A stretch of DNA of 64,000 nt from Rhodamnia argentea. Taxonomy: Eukaryota > Streptophyta > Magnoliopsida > Myrtales > Myrtaceae. The notes under the pieces were generated by a model. That model did no database searches and was not told the DNA's origin. It saw only the letters and a program-made list of their open reading frames with translations. A program made the translations under genes and the position numbers. Where the stretch lies: NCBI RefSeq assembly GCF_020921035.1, contig NC_063152.1:6276001-6340000 (forward strand), written 5' to 3'. Shown in pieces: positions 38,732-52,189 of the stretch (position 1 is the first letter of the stretch; every line of letters begins with the position of its first letter).

Positions 38732-41700
38732 ATGCTAGTTATGATTGGTCTCTACTCTTCCTTGGTCATCTTCTTCCTTCTTCAGGCACATCAGAGCACT
38801 GCAGTTTTTAACATCACTGCAACCGAACCACTCTTCCAGAACCAGACTATTGTCTCCTCCGGTCAAATCTTCGAGCTCGGCTTCTTCACCCCTAATGGAT
38901 CAGCAAATCAATATGTGGGCACATGGTACAAGAGCATGACTCCATCCAAGATTGTCTGCGTTGCCAATAGGGATACACCACTTGCCCACTCAGATCAATC
39001 TGCAAAATTAAAAATAGGCAGCGACGGGAATCTGAAGCTCGTGGATGAGCGACAGAACATAGTATGGTCCACCAATGTTTCTGTCCACTCAAATAATACC
39101 ACAGAAATGCTTTCAGATGGTGGAAACTTTGTTCTACAAGACAGGAATTCTGTTGAAATATGGGCAAGTTTTGATGATCCAACTGATACTCTTCTACCAA
39201 ACATGGAGATAGGACTAAACAACAGAACCGGAGAGAGACCGTACTTAGTTTCCTGGAAAAATGACAACTATCCATCTTCTGGATATTTTGTCACTGGGAT
39301 TACGTGGGAGACACCACCGCAACTTTTCACCTGGAATGGCTCGAGCCCTTATTGGAGAAGTGGACCATGGGATAAATCGACTTTCATCGGCATACCAGAA
39401 ATGGACTCCTCATATTTTAGCGGGTACGTTCTCCAGCAAGATCCTCAGCAGGGAACCGCTTATTTCTCTGGTGATACTACTAACAACTCTTTGCTTGGTT
39501 ATGGCTTCATTTCACCTGGAGGCGTTCTAGCCTTAATAACGTGGGATTATGGATCCAAGAGTTGGTTGACAAATTGGGTGGCACCAAGCAACAGTTGCGA
39601 AGTTTATGGAACTTGCGGTCCTTTTGGCATCTGCAACTCACTAAACTCTCCTATCTGCCGTTGTGTAAAGGGGTTTATGCCGAGATCCAAAGAAGAATGG
39701 AACAGTAGGAATTGGACCAGAGGGTGCATCAGAGAAACTGAATTGAATTGTCAGAAGAACACAAGCAGGTCGGCTTCGATGCAGGTGAAGAAAGATGTCT
39801 TTGTGCAAATGAACCGGATGAAAGTGCCTGATTCTGCAGAATACTTATCGGACATTGGAGATGAAGGAGGATGCCAAAGCCGGTGCCTGAATAATTGTTC
39901 TTGCTTGGCTTATTCTTATGTCGGCACGATGGGGTGCTTGGTCTGGGCTAAAGATCTGATGGATATGCAGGAGTTTTCAACAGCTGGGCAGGATGTATAT
40001 GTTCGGGTCGCACATGACAATACAGGTATAAGAGGTTTCATTACAACGAGTATCATTTGAACAGTATCACGTATCTTTCAATTCTTTTCTCATGTCAGGC
40101 ATGTCGATACAAACAAAACTTATCATCAGCATAAGTACCATGGTTGGCATCGTGTCCATAGGAGCTGCTATTTTCAGTCTCTGCAAGTGGAGAGCTAGCA
40201 AAAGAGGTACCAATAATTCTAATCTTTTGATTAACTTCACATTAAACGTACTCTAGAAACGTTACCAGAATCCCTATGGCTCTTGACTCACCGTATGTCA
40301 AAGATAAAGCAGGTGAAATGTCACTTGGAAATGCATGGAAAGATCAGCTGAAGCAAGAAGATGCATCGGAATTGACCATGTTCAGTTTTAGTAACTTACT
40401 TCATGTGACAAACAACTTTGATGCAACAAACAAACTTGGCCAAGGAGGGTTTGGCCCCGTTTATAAGGTAAAAGCCTTCTCTAAAATGTTTGTTTAGTAA
40501 AATTTTATGACATTATCCCAGGGCTGATACTTTTACGAGTTGGGAAACAGGGAAAGCTGAAAGATGGAAAGGAGATAGCTGTCAAAAGACTTTCCAGTAG
40601 CTCAGGCCAAGGCATGGAGGAGTTTAAGAATGAGATCATTCTAATATCAAAGCTTCAGCATCGAAATCTCGTCAGACTCATGGGTTGCTGCATCGAAAAA
40701 GAAGAAAACATTTTAGTATATGAGTACTTGTCAAACAAAAGCTTAGATACCTTTCTTTTTGGTTGGTCACTCTCCCTCTCTTCAAGTCATGCTTGTGCTG
40801 ATAAGAATAACATATATCATAGTAGTAACTCAAGTTACTAATTCTTTTCGCTTTCTTCCTTGCTTAGATTCAGGAAGGAAAGCAGAACTCAACTGGGACA
40901 TACGATTCCGGATCTTTCGAGGGATCGCAAGTGGGCTTCAGTACCTCCATCGAGAGTCTAACCTTCAAGTTGTCCATCGAGATTTAAAGGCAAGCAATAT
41001 TCTCTTGGATGAGAAAATGAACCCAAAAATTTCAGACTTTGGGCTGGCGCGGATCTTCGAAGGCACCCAAGTTTTGCTAAATACTCACAAAGTTGTTGGC
41101 ACACTGTAAGTTTTGAATCCTTGCCGCTGAAAAATCAGTTCAATAAGGAAACTATATCACTTGAGTGATTAACATGATCAAAGCAATTGCAGAGGATATA
41201 TGTCACCCGAATATGCCATGGGAGGGATATTTTCTGAGAAATCTGACGTCTATAGCTTCGGTGTGCTGCTACTTGAGATCGTCTCTGGCAAAAAGAACAC
41301 GAGCTTGTACTACCAAGGCCATCATTTCAATCTTCTTTCCTATGTAAGTACGAGGAATACAGTTTCCAGTGATCTTCAATTAATCTTTTCGGCTATTTAT
41401 GCGCCCTATGGTCTCGAATTCTTACAGGCATGGCAATTGTGGAGCGAAGGCACTGGACTAGACCTAACAGATGAGGCAATTGTTCATACTTGTTCGACAT
41501 CAGAAGTGATGAGATGCATTCTGGTCGGGCTTCTCTCTGTGCAGGACCACGCCACCGACCGACCCAACATGTCATCAGCAGTTCTGATGCTGAGAGGTGA
41601 ATCAAAACTTCCTCAGCCGAGACCGCCGACATTCACCTTCAAAAGTGAAATTCCAAGTCATGATATCAAGTCAGAATGGGAATGCATCTTCTCCACGAAC

Positions 41701-41733
41701 GCCATCACGAATTCTGTGGTCGATGGAAGATGA
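38732..41733 (+). CDS. G-type lectin S-receptor-like Ser/Thr kinase, complete (unit B)
   Basis: Exons 38732-40025, 40099-40206, 40304-40467, 40551-40761, 40868-41105, 41193-41343, 41428-41733; 2472 nt, 823 residues, same structure as gene 823, from which exon 1 differs at about 15 of 442 residues by eye. All kinase motifs are present (glycine loop, [29 protein letters not shown]). Unusual: Trp76 of the near-invariant WVANRDTP motif in the B-lectin is Cys, and in the PAN domain CQSWC reads CQSRC. Both could weaken folding or ligand binding, or add an unpaired Cys (inference). The leader has a conserved upstream ORF; a Copia LTR starts 27 bp after the stop codon. Confidence 0.9.
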
Positions 41734-42047
41734 TGATCGCCATTTTTTGTCTTTTGTTTCTGTAGAAGAACGGGAGAAGATCTCGGGAATCGGGGGAAAA
41801 TCTTGAGATATGATACTTTTTGTCTTCATTTATTTTATTTCCTTTATTTCTGAATTCTCAAGATTAGAAAGTAGGAAATCTTTTCCTTTTTTGCTTCTAT
41901 TTCCTTTCTGTAGCCTAGCTGGCCTAGACTCTATTTATGTGTAATATTCTCTATAACAATAATTAGAGAATAAAAAATAGAAGAAACTACTTTATTTTTT
42001 GAAATCAACATGGTATCACAGTGAAGGTTTTGAATCCATCTCCTACT

Positions 42048-43129
42048 ATGGTGAAAACGGAGATGATCGGAGCTCGTAGGGATGCCGATTCAGGTGTCGT
42101 TCCAGAGAGAAATTCAACTGGTCTCTCTAGACGATCGAGCATTAGTGGAGAGCAATTCTCCTAGAACTCCAATCTACTATTAACAGTTCAACGATTGAAT
42201 GACCAAAATTATTTGAAGTGGGCTCAATCGATGAAACTAGCAATCGATGGTATAGGGAAGCTTGGCCACTTGACGGGCGAGGTGAAGGAACCAGCAAAAT
42301 GCTATCCGAAATGGAAGGCTTAGAGTTCGAAGAACTCCTTAGTGATTGCCTGGCCAATCAATTTTATGGAGCCAGCAATTGGAAAACCCACCAATTTTAT
42401 GGGCTCAATCGGTGAAACTAGCAATCGATGGTAGAGGGAAGCTTGGCCACTTGACAGGCGAGGTGAAGGAACCAGCAAAAAGCGATCCGAAAATTGAAGG
42501 CTTGGAGATCGGAGAACTCCTTAGTGATTGCCTGGTTGATCAATGTTACGGAGTCAACAATTGGAAAACCCACCTATTCCTTCCGAACACTAAAGATCTG
42601 TGAGAGAAACATATTTTGATTTGAAGAGCTCTTCCTAGGTCTTTGAATTGAAGACAAAGTTATGGCGATCAAGGTAAGGAGATCGTGAGGTCACTGTTTA
42701 GTACAATGAAATGGTGACCTTGTGGTAGGAATTAGATCATTGCTATGATGATACATGCGAAAGTCCAGCTAATTGCAAGAGACAAATAAAGAGAGAAGAG
42801 AATGATAGAGGATACATATTTCTATCAAGCCTCAATCGAAGCTTGGATGAGATAAGAGGCAGAATCCTTGGTTGAAAACCTCTGACATCCATTCGCGAGG
42901 TTTTTTTTGAAGTTAGAAGGGAGGAATCTCGAAGGCAAATCATGCTACGTGATTTGGAAACAAATGTGAACTATATATCCGAAAATTCTACACTTGTAGC
43001 TCGGGGACTTGATTCTGAAGAAGAGAGGAGGAAGAAACCATGTTGTGAACATTGCAAGAAACCATGGCATACCAAAGAAACCTGCCGGAAAAATCATGGG
43101 AAACCGCAGAATTGGAAAAAGGAAGCCTA
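42048..43129 (+). pseudogene. Copia gag remnant (unit B)
   Basis: Same gag with the zinc knuckle CEHCKKPWHTKETC near 43040-43080, an early stop near 42163 and further stops and frameshifts, including after IRGRILG near 42875. Non-functional. Confidence 0.75.
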
Positions 43130-43299
43130 GAAGAGAAGGAGCAGTAGTGATGGTCGAGCGTTCCAAGCAACAAATGAGGAAGAGCAAATCAAGTCAGATT
43201 CGGTTCCATTCACAAAGGAACACCTAGAGCACCTGTACAAATTCGTTCAACCTCCACATCCTTATTTAGATCCATCTTGTTCTTTAGCTCATAAAGGTA

Positions 43300-44630
43300 A
43301 TCGTTTTTCTACTGTTTTCCTCATAGAAAATCCACACCAAAATATTCTATGGATTCTTGATTCGGAAGCAACCGATCATATGATAGGCTATTCAAAACTC
43401 TTTTCCACCTATAATCCGTGTGCAGGAAATTAAAAAAAAAATCACAATTGTAGATGGTTCTCTTTCAGCTATAGTTGGATAAGGATTCATCAAGCTCTCA
43501 CCTGCCCTCACGCTTCACAATGTTCTTCATGTCGCAAATCTATATTGTAACTTGATGTCTGTTAGTAAAATAAACTCCGATCGAAAGTGTCAAGCTAATT
43601 TTTTCTCATCTTATTGTGAGTTTCGAGATTTAACCCTGGAGAGGATGGTTGGTAGTGTTAGAGAGAGTGAAAGACTCTATTTCTTTGAAGATGGAACAAG
43701 CTCAAGTAGACAAGTTCGGGCTAGTTGTTTCGAATCTGTTACTATTTGTAAGGATGATGATATTATGTTATGGCATTATAGGCTAGGCCATCCGAATTTT
43801 CTCTATTTGAAGTTCTTGTTCCCAAAGTTGTTTTCGAATAAAAGTTCATTTCCATTTCAGTGTGAATTTTGCAAATTAGCCAAACATCATCGAACCAATT
43901 TTCCCTCTCAAACCTACAAGCTGCCGAAAACATTCTCATTAATTCATAGTGATGTTGGGGGTCCATCTAGAATTCCTATGCCCTTAGGAAAGAACTGGTT
44001 TGTTACATTTATTGATGATCATACGAGGATGAGTTGAGCGTACTTTTAAAAGAGAAATCTAAAGTAGAGTTCATCTTCAAAAATTTTTACACCATGATAC
44101 AAACACAATTTCAAGTACAAATTCAGATTTTTACGTGTAACAATGGGATAGAATATTTCAATAAGATTTTGGGACAGTTTTTCTTGGAAAAGGAAATTGT
44201 GCATCAATGTTCTTGTCCCGACACCCATCAACAAAATGGAGTGGCAGAGAGGAAGAAAAAGCATATTTTAGAAGTAACCAGAGCTCTACTCTTCACAACT
44301 AGAGTTCTCACATCTATGGGGTGAAGCTCTTCTTACATCCACATATCTTATCAATCGAATGCATTCCAGAGTGTTAAAGTTTCAAGCATCCCCGAGAGTC
44401 TTTTAGAATACTTATCCAGCCTCTAGAATTGCTGCATCCTTAACCTTAAAAATAAGTGGTTGTACCTCCCTTGTTCACATCCAAGATAAAAATCAAGGCA
44501 AACTTGATCCTAGAGCAAAAAGATGTATGTTTCTTGGTTATGCACCTAACCAAAAAGGTTATAAATGCTTTAACCTGATTTCCAAAAAAAAAAATTGTTT
44601 GTCACCATGGATGTCACCTTTTTCTGAATA
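43300..44630 (+). pseudogene. Copia protease-integrase remnant (unit B)
   Basis: Protease region WILDSEATDHM carries the same Gly-to-Glu change as unit A. Integrase is open from about 43552 to 44037 (HHCC region, HSDVGGP, FIDDHTRM), then a stop where the next codon should be Trp, then the QNGVAERK motif with its Glu kept. The CNNG change of the second catalytic site is shared. Dead copy, slightly less decayed than unit A. Confidence 0.8.
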
Positions 44631-44948
44631 AACACTTTTTTTTTAAGCTTCTCTTCAAGGGGGAAAGAAAGTGCAGATTTGTACAACACCATCACAGAGT
44701 CGTTTCGTCTTGCAAAACCTGAAAATCCTCTTCTTGAAAATTCTATTCCGGCTACTCTTATACCTAATTTTGAACCATGTTTTTCAAATAATAAAAATTC
44801 GGGTCCACCCATTTTGGCATCTCATCCTACTTGTGAGCATAACAGGTGCGAAACTACTACCAAGAATACTAAGCTCCTATCCTATGTTTAGTCTCCACGA
44901 GAAGAAACAAAACTCAAAGAAATGAGTCTTTTGCTCCCTTAAGGTGCC

Positions 44949-45472
44949 ATGAGTCCGAACCAAGGCATGACTAGTACTCCATACAATCATCAAGCAATGT
45001 CCCAACTCAATTTGTCCAACCTAATCATAGTAAAAAAAAATGAGTCTATCGATGAACTTGACATACCTATTGCTATCCAAAAAGGAGTTAGGTCTTATAC
45101 CAAATATCCTACATCTCATTACGTGTCTTACAAAAACCTCTCACCCAATTTTTATGCCTTTACCTCAACCTTGTCTTGTGTGGAGATTCCAAAAACTGTG
45201 CGGGATGCTCTACAAGTTCCTAAGTGGAAGGAAGCAATCCTTGAGGAGATGAAGGCTCTAGAAGAAAATGGAATGTGGGATATGGTGGATCTACCTAAGG
45301 GAAAGTCCATAGTCGGATGCAAGTGGGTATTCACAACCAAGCATAAAGCTAATGGGTCCCTTGAAAGGTATAAAGCTTGGTTGCCAAAGTATTCACCAAG
45401 ACGTATGAACAAGGCTACAATCAACATTGCACATAATCGGTGCTACATAATAGAAATAAGTATGTTGAGATT
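44949..45472 (+). pseudogene. Copia reverse transcriptase start and RNase H remnant (unit B)
   Basis: Open from 44949 through ALQVPKWKEAILEEMKALEE and KSIVGCKWVFTTKHKANGS; the YVDD core is deleted as in unit A. It runs into the RNase H stub HNRNKYVEI, interrupted by the solo LTR at 45473 and resuming at 48520 until about 48687. Confidence 0.75.
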
Positions 45473-48400
45473 TGTGACGCCTTGAAACCTCCACGTTTGT
45501 AAGTTAACTGGACCTAGTTAAGGTCCAACCGTGATTCCAGTTTGTTGAATAAAACTGGGTTTTAAGGATTTAAGTAACAATGGTTGGATGATTTCTGAGA
45601 CGTCGGTCGGTTTAGATTAGGTTTCGTTAGTTTAGGCGTCGCATTTTAGGATTGAAATCCGCGCACCCGAGCCTAACCCCGACCGAGCCCGATCTGCGAA
45701 AAGATCAAAATTACCCTCTGTCGGTTGAGCCAAATGTCCAACCAGTCCTAAATTACCTAATGTTTGAATTATTCGCAGTTTTACTGCAAATAAAACAAAA
45801 GCTTGAATGGGTGATGGAGTACTACTTGTCCCGTCACCACCAACTCAACAACCCCCCCAACCATCATGTCACCTTTCCTCTTCCCTTTCTCCCTCTTCTT
45901 TCCCCCCTCCCTCACTAACACCCGACCCCCCCGCCCCCTCTCCTTTTTGTCTTCTTCTTCTTCTTCTTCCTTTTTGCTTGCTGTCATGCACCAACCACCA
46001 CCGCAAACACTTACCTCGGTCGCCCGTCGTTCAGCCCTCCACCACCTTGCCACCAGTCCCCATGCCCTTCGTCCTCACCCGTCGGTTGCCGTGCCACTTC
46101 GAGCTCGGGCCGTGACCAGCCCGCTCAAGCAACCCCCGAGCTACCTCAACCCGACGCCACCAGCCGCCACCCGCAGCCCGAGTCGTCGCCGCTTGCCTTC
46201 GTCGTCGCCGACCCGAGCTAGCCGGCTCAACCTCGTGCCAACCACTAGGAGACTCATGAAGCCCCAGCCACCCTCGAACCAGGCTGACCTCCTTTGTTTT
46301 TGCCGCCCAAGCCATCCACCCAAGCCACCATGGACCGTGACCGCTCGCCGTGCCACTACCGACTTTTTTCGCCTCCCGACCAGCCCCACCGCCACCCATG
46401 AGCCTCCGTTGTCGCCGTGCCTCCCAGCCAAGGACCGCCACTATCCGGCCGGCCCTAAAACCAAGCCGGAGGCCTCCGAAACCTAAGGTGGCCGAGAACT
46501 CCACCGAAGGCCCGCTAAGGATCGCCGCCTCCCTTTTCATCGTTGTTTAGTTGCCCGAGTTAGATTAATTGTGAGTTAAACCCTAAACCCCGATTAGGGC
46601 ACTAATTACGTTTAGTGGTAATTAGTTAGTGTAATTAGTCTAATATGGTGTTTAGGTAACTCAATCATAGTCGGTTTAGATAGAAACTAGGTTTAGGTTA
46701 AATGACCACGATTAATTAAGTCATGCCGCTTAGTCGGGTCATCTGTGGCTCATTGGTGATTAGATTGGATTGTTTGACCGGGCAGTGGATTGCCATTGTT
46801 TGATCGCGAGCGAGCGATAGGGCAGAGCCGAGTGAATGATTGATTGCCTATTGGATTGGATTTTTGATAGTTCAATTTTATGAGCTTGGATCAATGTTTA
46901 TCGTTAAAATAATAGAACTTGTTTGGCTAATCATCCCGATCATTTGTTTGTCTAGATACTTTGGTTTGCTTGTTGGAGGTTATGGGTGAAAGCTGTAGGT
47001 ATCGATCCCATGTTTTTAGATGCAAAGTCTGATGGACAAGTGATGCATTCATACCACCTGTGTGGAATCAAATTGCATGATTTAGCATGAAAATGGCCTA
47101 GTGCCGAGTCTTTGAGCATGTCCGTATGAGTATCCGGTTAAGTGTAAAGATGAAAAATTGACTGATTGTTGTCGGATGTGCTTGAATGGTCACATAATGG
47201 TTGTCCCCGACAAGATCGTGCTGTGTCGATAAAAAATACACGACTTGTCGGATGCACGTCAATCCATGTCGCCGGGTTGATCAGATGCCGGTCGCAGCTT
47301 GTGACGGACCAACGCTCCTTTTGGAATGCCTACTATGTCATGCCGTGTCGATCGGAATTACATTGGCATAGTAGTTGCCGTCGCCGAAGTAATGGGACGA
47401 TGTTTGGTCCCGCCTGTAGAGCACCAATCGTATAGTGAGCTAGGCACCAACTGTCTAGTGTGCCGGGCCAAGTGGCCTTATCTGTTAACAAATGGGTTTC
47501 GTGTGGTGTCCTGTGCATGCAAGTTGATGTAATGCCTTGCCGGTTGTTTGTCGATGGTGGCTATTGATTTGAGTTAAGCATTGCATTATGCATGACGGAA
47601 GACCGGTAAGTTTGCATGTGAGTGAATTATATGCTTGATACTTCTGTAGTTGCTTGGTAGAATGCTCTAAGCGAATCAATGCCCTAACCAGGCTTAGGTG
47701 TTGACTCACTAAGATTATTCTCACCCCGTTGTTTAACCTTTCAAGTCCTAAGTGATGGAGAGGCCTGTTAGATTCGGGGTCCCCATCCGACCAGTCAATT
47801 AATATCATGTCTTATACGATCGTAGGCATGGGGCATGTTTGGGAGCATCACGTCACGACAATTTGGGTCGATGATGGGATGCCACACCTGGTGGCACATC
47901 TCTTCAAGGCCTGGTATTTTCGTGACGAGGATGGTCTCATTGGCGCACTCCGTGGGTTTGAAGGGCCATCTAATCCGGCCATTTATGCCCTTGCCCGGAA
48001 CCCGATGGACGTTGATACTCTCGACGGGGAGATAGTAGATCTCGAGTCCGACATGGAGGTCGTGCCCTCGAGTCATCAGAGATGGTCCTATCATCCTCTT
48101 CTGATAACGGCCATGTCTAGTGGTCGTAGGTCGAGATGGACTTTTTGGAGGTAGCTGGTCAAGGAGGAAGACCGTGGTGGAGTAGTCTTTTGAGAGTATA
48201 TAAGAGTTTAACCTTACTCGACTCTTGTATCTTTTTGTGAGTCCTAGAGGGCCAACCCAAAGCATGGGGTTGTATATGTAGTTGGTAGCTCTGTAAAGTT
48301 AAGGACCATCTATTATTATTATGAAATGAATGTCTTTTGTCCGATTGATTGTTGTATTTATTCCTGCTTTGTATCCTTGTTGATCTTGTTGTTTGGGAGT

Positions 48401-48519
48401 GGTGCACGCTCCGCATGCGCCGTAGATTCGTAGGTCGATAGTGTACCCGAGACACTATCCTTCGTGACCTGTGGCGGTTTGGTAGGGATGTCGCAAGCTC
48501 GAGAGTACGAGGCATAACA
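45473..48519. mobile_element. 3.0-kb solo LTR (unit B)
   Basis: Same LTR as 7567-10609, with the same flanks agatt/agatc. GC-rich, pyrimidine-biased block at 45830-46550. Carries the small LTR ORF at 47828. Shared insertion, so older than the segmental duplication. Confidence 0.85.
47828..48154 (+). pseudogene. conserved small LTR ORF, frameshifted copy
   Basis: Starts like 9917-10210 (GHVWEHHVTTIWVDDG ... AWYFRDEDG). A one-base deletion in the acidic part (CCCTCGAG versus CCCTTCGAG) shifts the frame near 48068 and replaces the tail. Confidence 0.5.
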
Positions 48520-48945
48520 AGATCGATAAACACTTTATCAAGGAGAAGATTGATGGGAGCAACTTGTATGCCATTTGTGCGAACAACGCAACAAATAGCC
48601 AACATTCTAACGAAGGGACTGTTCGGACCTAACTTCAAGTCTCTCATTTGCAAGTTGGGCATGTTAGATATTTACACACCAACTTGAGGGGGGAGTCAAA
48701 GAATCGGGAGAAGATCTCGGAAATTAGGAGAAAATCTTGGGATATGATACTTTTTGTTTCCATTTATTTTATTTCTCTTATTTCTAAATCCTTGAGATTA
48801 GGAAGTAGGAAATCTTTTTCTTTTCTATTTTTATTTACTTTCTATAGCATAACTGTCTTACACTTTATTTATGTGTAATGTTTTCTATAACAATAATAAG
48901 AGAATAAGAAATAAAATAAATTACTTTTCTTCTTTGAAATCAAAA

Positions 48946-49889
48946 CTTTTCATGCACTTGTAATGTTCTGTGCCGACAGGTTGGTGTTCCCCCAATTTGA
49001 GAGTCCTAAAACTTTAACACTCCCATGAACCAATGATCAAAATTCTTCATTTTACTACCACATAGATTTTGCAATATGAATGTGTATGTCATTACAGGCA
49101 ACTTATAGAGCTCTGACGGGAAGTCGGGTTCATTGAACAAAGGTAATTATTAACTCTGGCCAAAACAAAGACATAGTTACTAGCTCGGAAGTTCATATAC
49201 GTCCATAAAATTTTGGCCCATTTCAAATTGAAGTAGAGAGGAGTCATGCTCAGAGTTCATAAGCTCATAAGATATTAGCATTCAAGTGAACCTCTGTGAA
49301 TCGGTTTACCTGTATTTCGAATAATCGTGCCCGGGTTAGCTGGTGTGGCATTTTCTGTACCGGTCACTAGATATTTTCCCCTTGACGGGGACTTGATAAA
49401 AGACTAAGCAACTTCTGGAAAGTTGCATGCGATTGACTAATCTTTCGAAAGACTTTGAGCCATTTCATATTCTAAGCTTGCCTTAGGTTAGACAATGACT
49501 TCTAAAGTTGGCGGGATTGCCAGGTTTCAACAAAACATTATCAGCTCAAGGCCTTGGAGCCATTTCATAATCTGCAATTGACTTTGAGGGTTGTTTGACT
49601 GGACTCTAGGAATTTTTTAGGAAAACCCAGAACCATAAGCTATTCTTATGACAAAAAAATATTTATGAATGCAGAATCCCGAGGCAAAACACTGTTTCTA
49701 CTTAAAGAATTTCGTCCAGGAGGATCTTGCTCAATAGACTTCATATCTTTGTTGGTATTCTTTCCTCAGAGCCATGCATTGAGATTTTGAGGTGAGCACC
49801 ATTAATCCCAAATTAAATTACACATGTTGAGCTGGCATGGATGATTACATTATAAAACCTGTATTCGATGCGGCATGGCATTGTCGATT
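48946..49889. other. RLK 3' flank, left palindrome arm (unit B)
   Basis: Counterpart of 11036-11980 and inverted counterpart of 58569-59440. Non-coding. Confidence 0.75.
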
Positions 49890-50648
49890 GGCCCGATACA
49901 AAAAAAAAACTTCGAAATTTAGCATTTGTGACAATTATATCCAATTTTTTTTTTGTCTCATAAAAAACTTCAACTTTTACATTTGTCCCAATTTTACCGA
50001 TCTAATACACAAAAAAACCTTCAACTTTAACATCTGTCTCAGTTATATCCAAAAATTCTTTTTTTTCGCATAAAAAACCCTTAACATTTATTTTTATCCC
50101 AATTTTACCACCGTTAGCCTTCTGTCCATAATTACCGTTAATTAGTCCTACGTGACTCAAATTTTCTTCGAAATTGAGAAACAGTAAGTTTCGGGGACGA
50201 TGAGATTTTAGATCGTTCGTCCAAATATCTTCTTGTCTAGTTGTTCTTTGAACTGTTGAGTGCTGAATAGAATATGAAACTTTGTATCTCCCGACAATAT
50301 GTAAGGGAAGCAAACAATGAAAGAGAAGTTCGAGGCTTTTTTCATGTCAGCTTTGCTAAAGTGTAATTCATTAACGATGTCGAATGCCACATAGGATTAA
50401 CTCACGGTGATTATGGGCGAAAAATTTACGGTCGTAGAATTGGGACAAAAGTAAAAGTTGAAGGTTTTTTTGAGATAAAAAAAATGTTTTGGATATAATT
50501 GGGACACATGCTAAAGTTGAAGTTCTTTTTATACTAGGCTGGTAGGATTGGGACAAAAGTAGAAGTTGAAGGTTTTTTATGAGACAAAAAAAATTTTGGA
50601 TATAATTATCACAAATGCTAAAGTTGGAGTTTTTTTAGCTATTGGACC
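49890..50648. mobile_element. foldback DNA transposon, MULE-like (unit B)
   Basis: Counterpart of 11981-12746, flanked by ATTGTCGATT (49880-49889) and ATTTTCGGTC. Non-coding inverted arms; a shared insertion. Confidence 0.75.
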
Positions 50649-52189
50649 ATTTTCGGTCCATATAGGTTAGAACCATGTTTATTCATAGCATATACGTGAG
50701 AGATGACTTTTGCGCAACACCGTAGCGCGTGAGATCTTAATTTACGATAAACATAACATTGTTCAGCATCTTTTACAGTAATTGTGACTTATCACTTTGT
50801 TAATTGAGCATCCTTTATACCATAGAGTGTAAGTTGAAGCACATGAACGAACTTCACTCCAAAAGGCCAAACTTTTCAACACTGCTCGAAATGAATGATG
50901 TTGCAAGGTTAGGAGTTTCTCATATTGCCATACTTCTTTGGTGCTTCTCTGTTGAATGTTGATTAGGATTTGGATCTTAAACAATCGTTGCTCATCACTA
51001 ATGGCCCTTTTGTTTCACAAAAAATAAATGATTTGATAGTACCATTTAAAAGAATTAGCCAACAAAAAATATATTCATTATGCCTCATCAATTTCATGTG
51101 TATACAAGAGCGATGATTTTTTTTTGTTCATTCATTTTGTAGGCTTTATAAGTGATCATTTCTAAGAAAAAATAATTTAAAAAATGTGGATTTTTTGCCG
51201 AAATAAATAGACCCTAAATACTTAGCCTAAACGTGAAATGGGCTGAGAAAACCGAGCCGAGGTGTAGCTTGGTGGGTCTAAAATAGGGTGTTGAGAACTG
51301 GACTCAAATGTATTTTTCTTTTCGGCCCATCTTTGCATTTTCTCCCTCGCATTGTTACTCTTTCTCAACTAAACTTTATGTGGCTATTCATAAGCTTGGG
51401 ATTAAACACGATTTGGGTGGTTCGGCTCCAAACCCGGGACCTAGAACCAAATTGGGGAACTGTTCCTAGAAAACCCGTCACGGGAAATCAAACTGGTCTA
51501 TCCTATAACTTACCTGGAACCATATCGGCCAATTCTCGGGTGAAACGAGGAACCTATACTCCTTTTTTTTTTAATAGTTTTTTGTGTATGGAAAATGAAT
51601 TACCTTTTTCATTTATATTTTGAGTTCATACTTTGTCTTGGTAAGCCCATCCTTTTCGTCTTTTTTTGGTTTTCTTTTTCCTTTTGAGTTGTTAACTTGT
51701 TAACAAAGCAATTTCTAGAAAATATTTATAGGCTCGCCTTATCGGAGCCTATTCAAAATTGGTTTGAACCGGCTTGATCTGTTTGATTCCTGGACAAAAC
51801 AAACAGGTCAAGGCTTGATTTGAAGACCGAACCAAACATGGTCGGTTCCTAGGCTTTAACCAAACTAGCAAGGCCAGCTCTTGTCGGTTCCCGGGTTGAA
51901 TGTGAATTGTTGCTTAACCTTGGATAAACTTAAAATCATTACAACCAACTTTCTGTCATACCAAACATGCAATTGATATTTAAAGAGGATCGTAGGATGG
52001 ACGATAAGGGTAAGTTTTCTTGCATCGGTCGAAAGTGCAAATACTAAAATCTCACGCACTAAAAAGTGTTGTGCAGAAGTCACCTCTCATATCTATGCTA
52101 TCCATCTCTAACATCCTATGAATGAATATGGTTCTGACCTATATGGACGACAAACCATGCCACATCGGATACGTGTTTTACAATGTAAT
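50649..52189. other. centre of the palindrome, non-coding (unit B)
   Basis: Counterpart of 12747-14276. No gene recognised. The last five bases, gtaat (52185-52189), are the left target duplication of the following insertion. Confidence 0.55.

Larger units (their letters stand above)
41761..48945 (+). mobile_element. defective Ty1/Copia element with nested solo LTR (unit B)
   Basis: Counterpart of 3853-11035: 5' LTR 41761-42010, primer site at 42011 (TGGTATCACAG, one base off), 3' LTR 48694-48945, the same internal deletion, and the same solo LTR in RNase H. The shared defects show that the element was already degenerate when the segment was duplicated. Confidence 0.9.
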
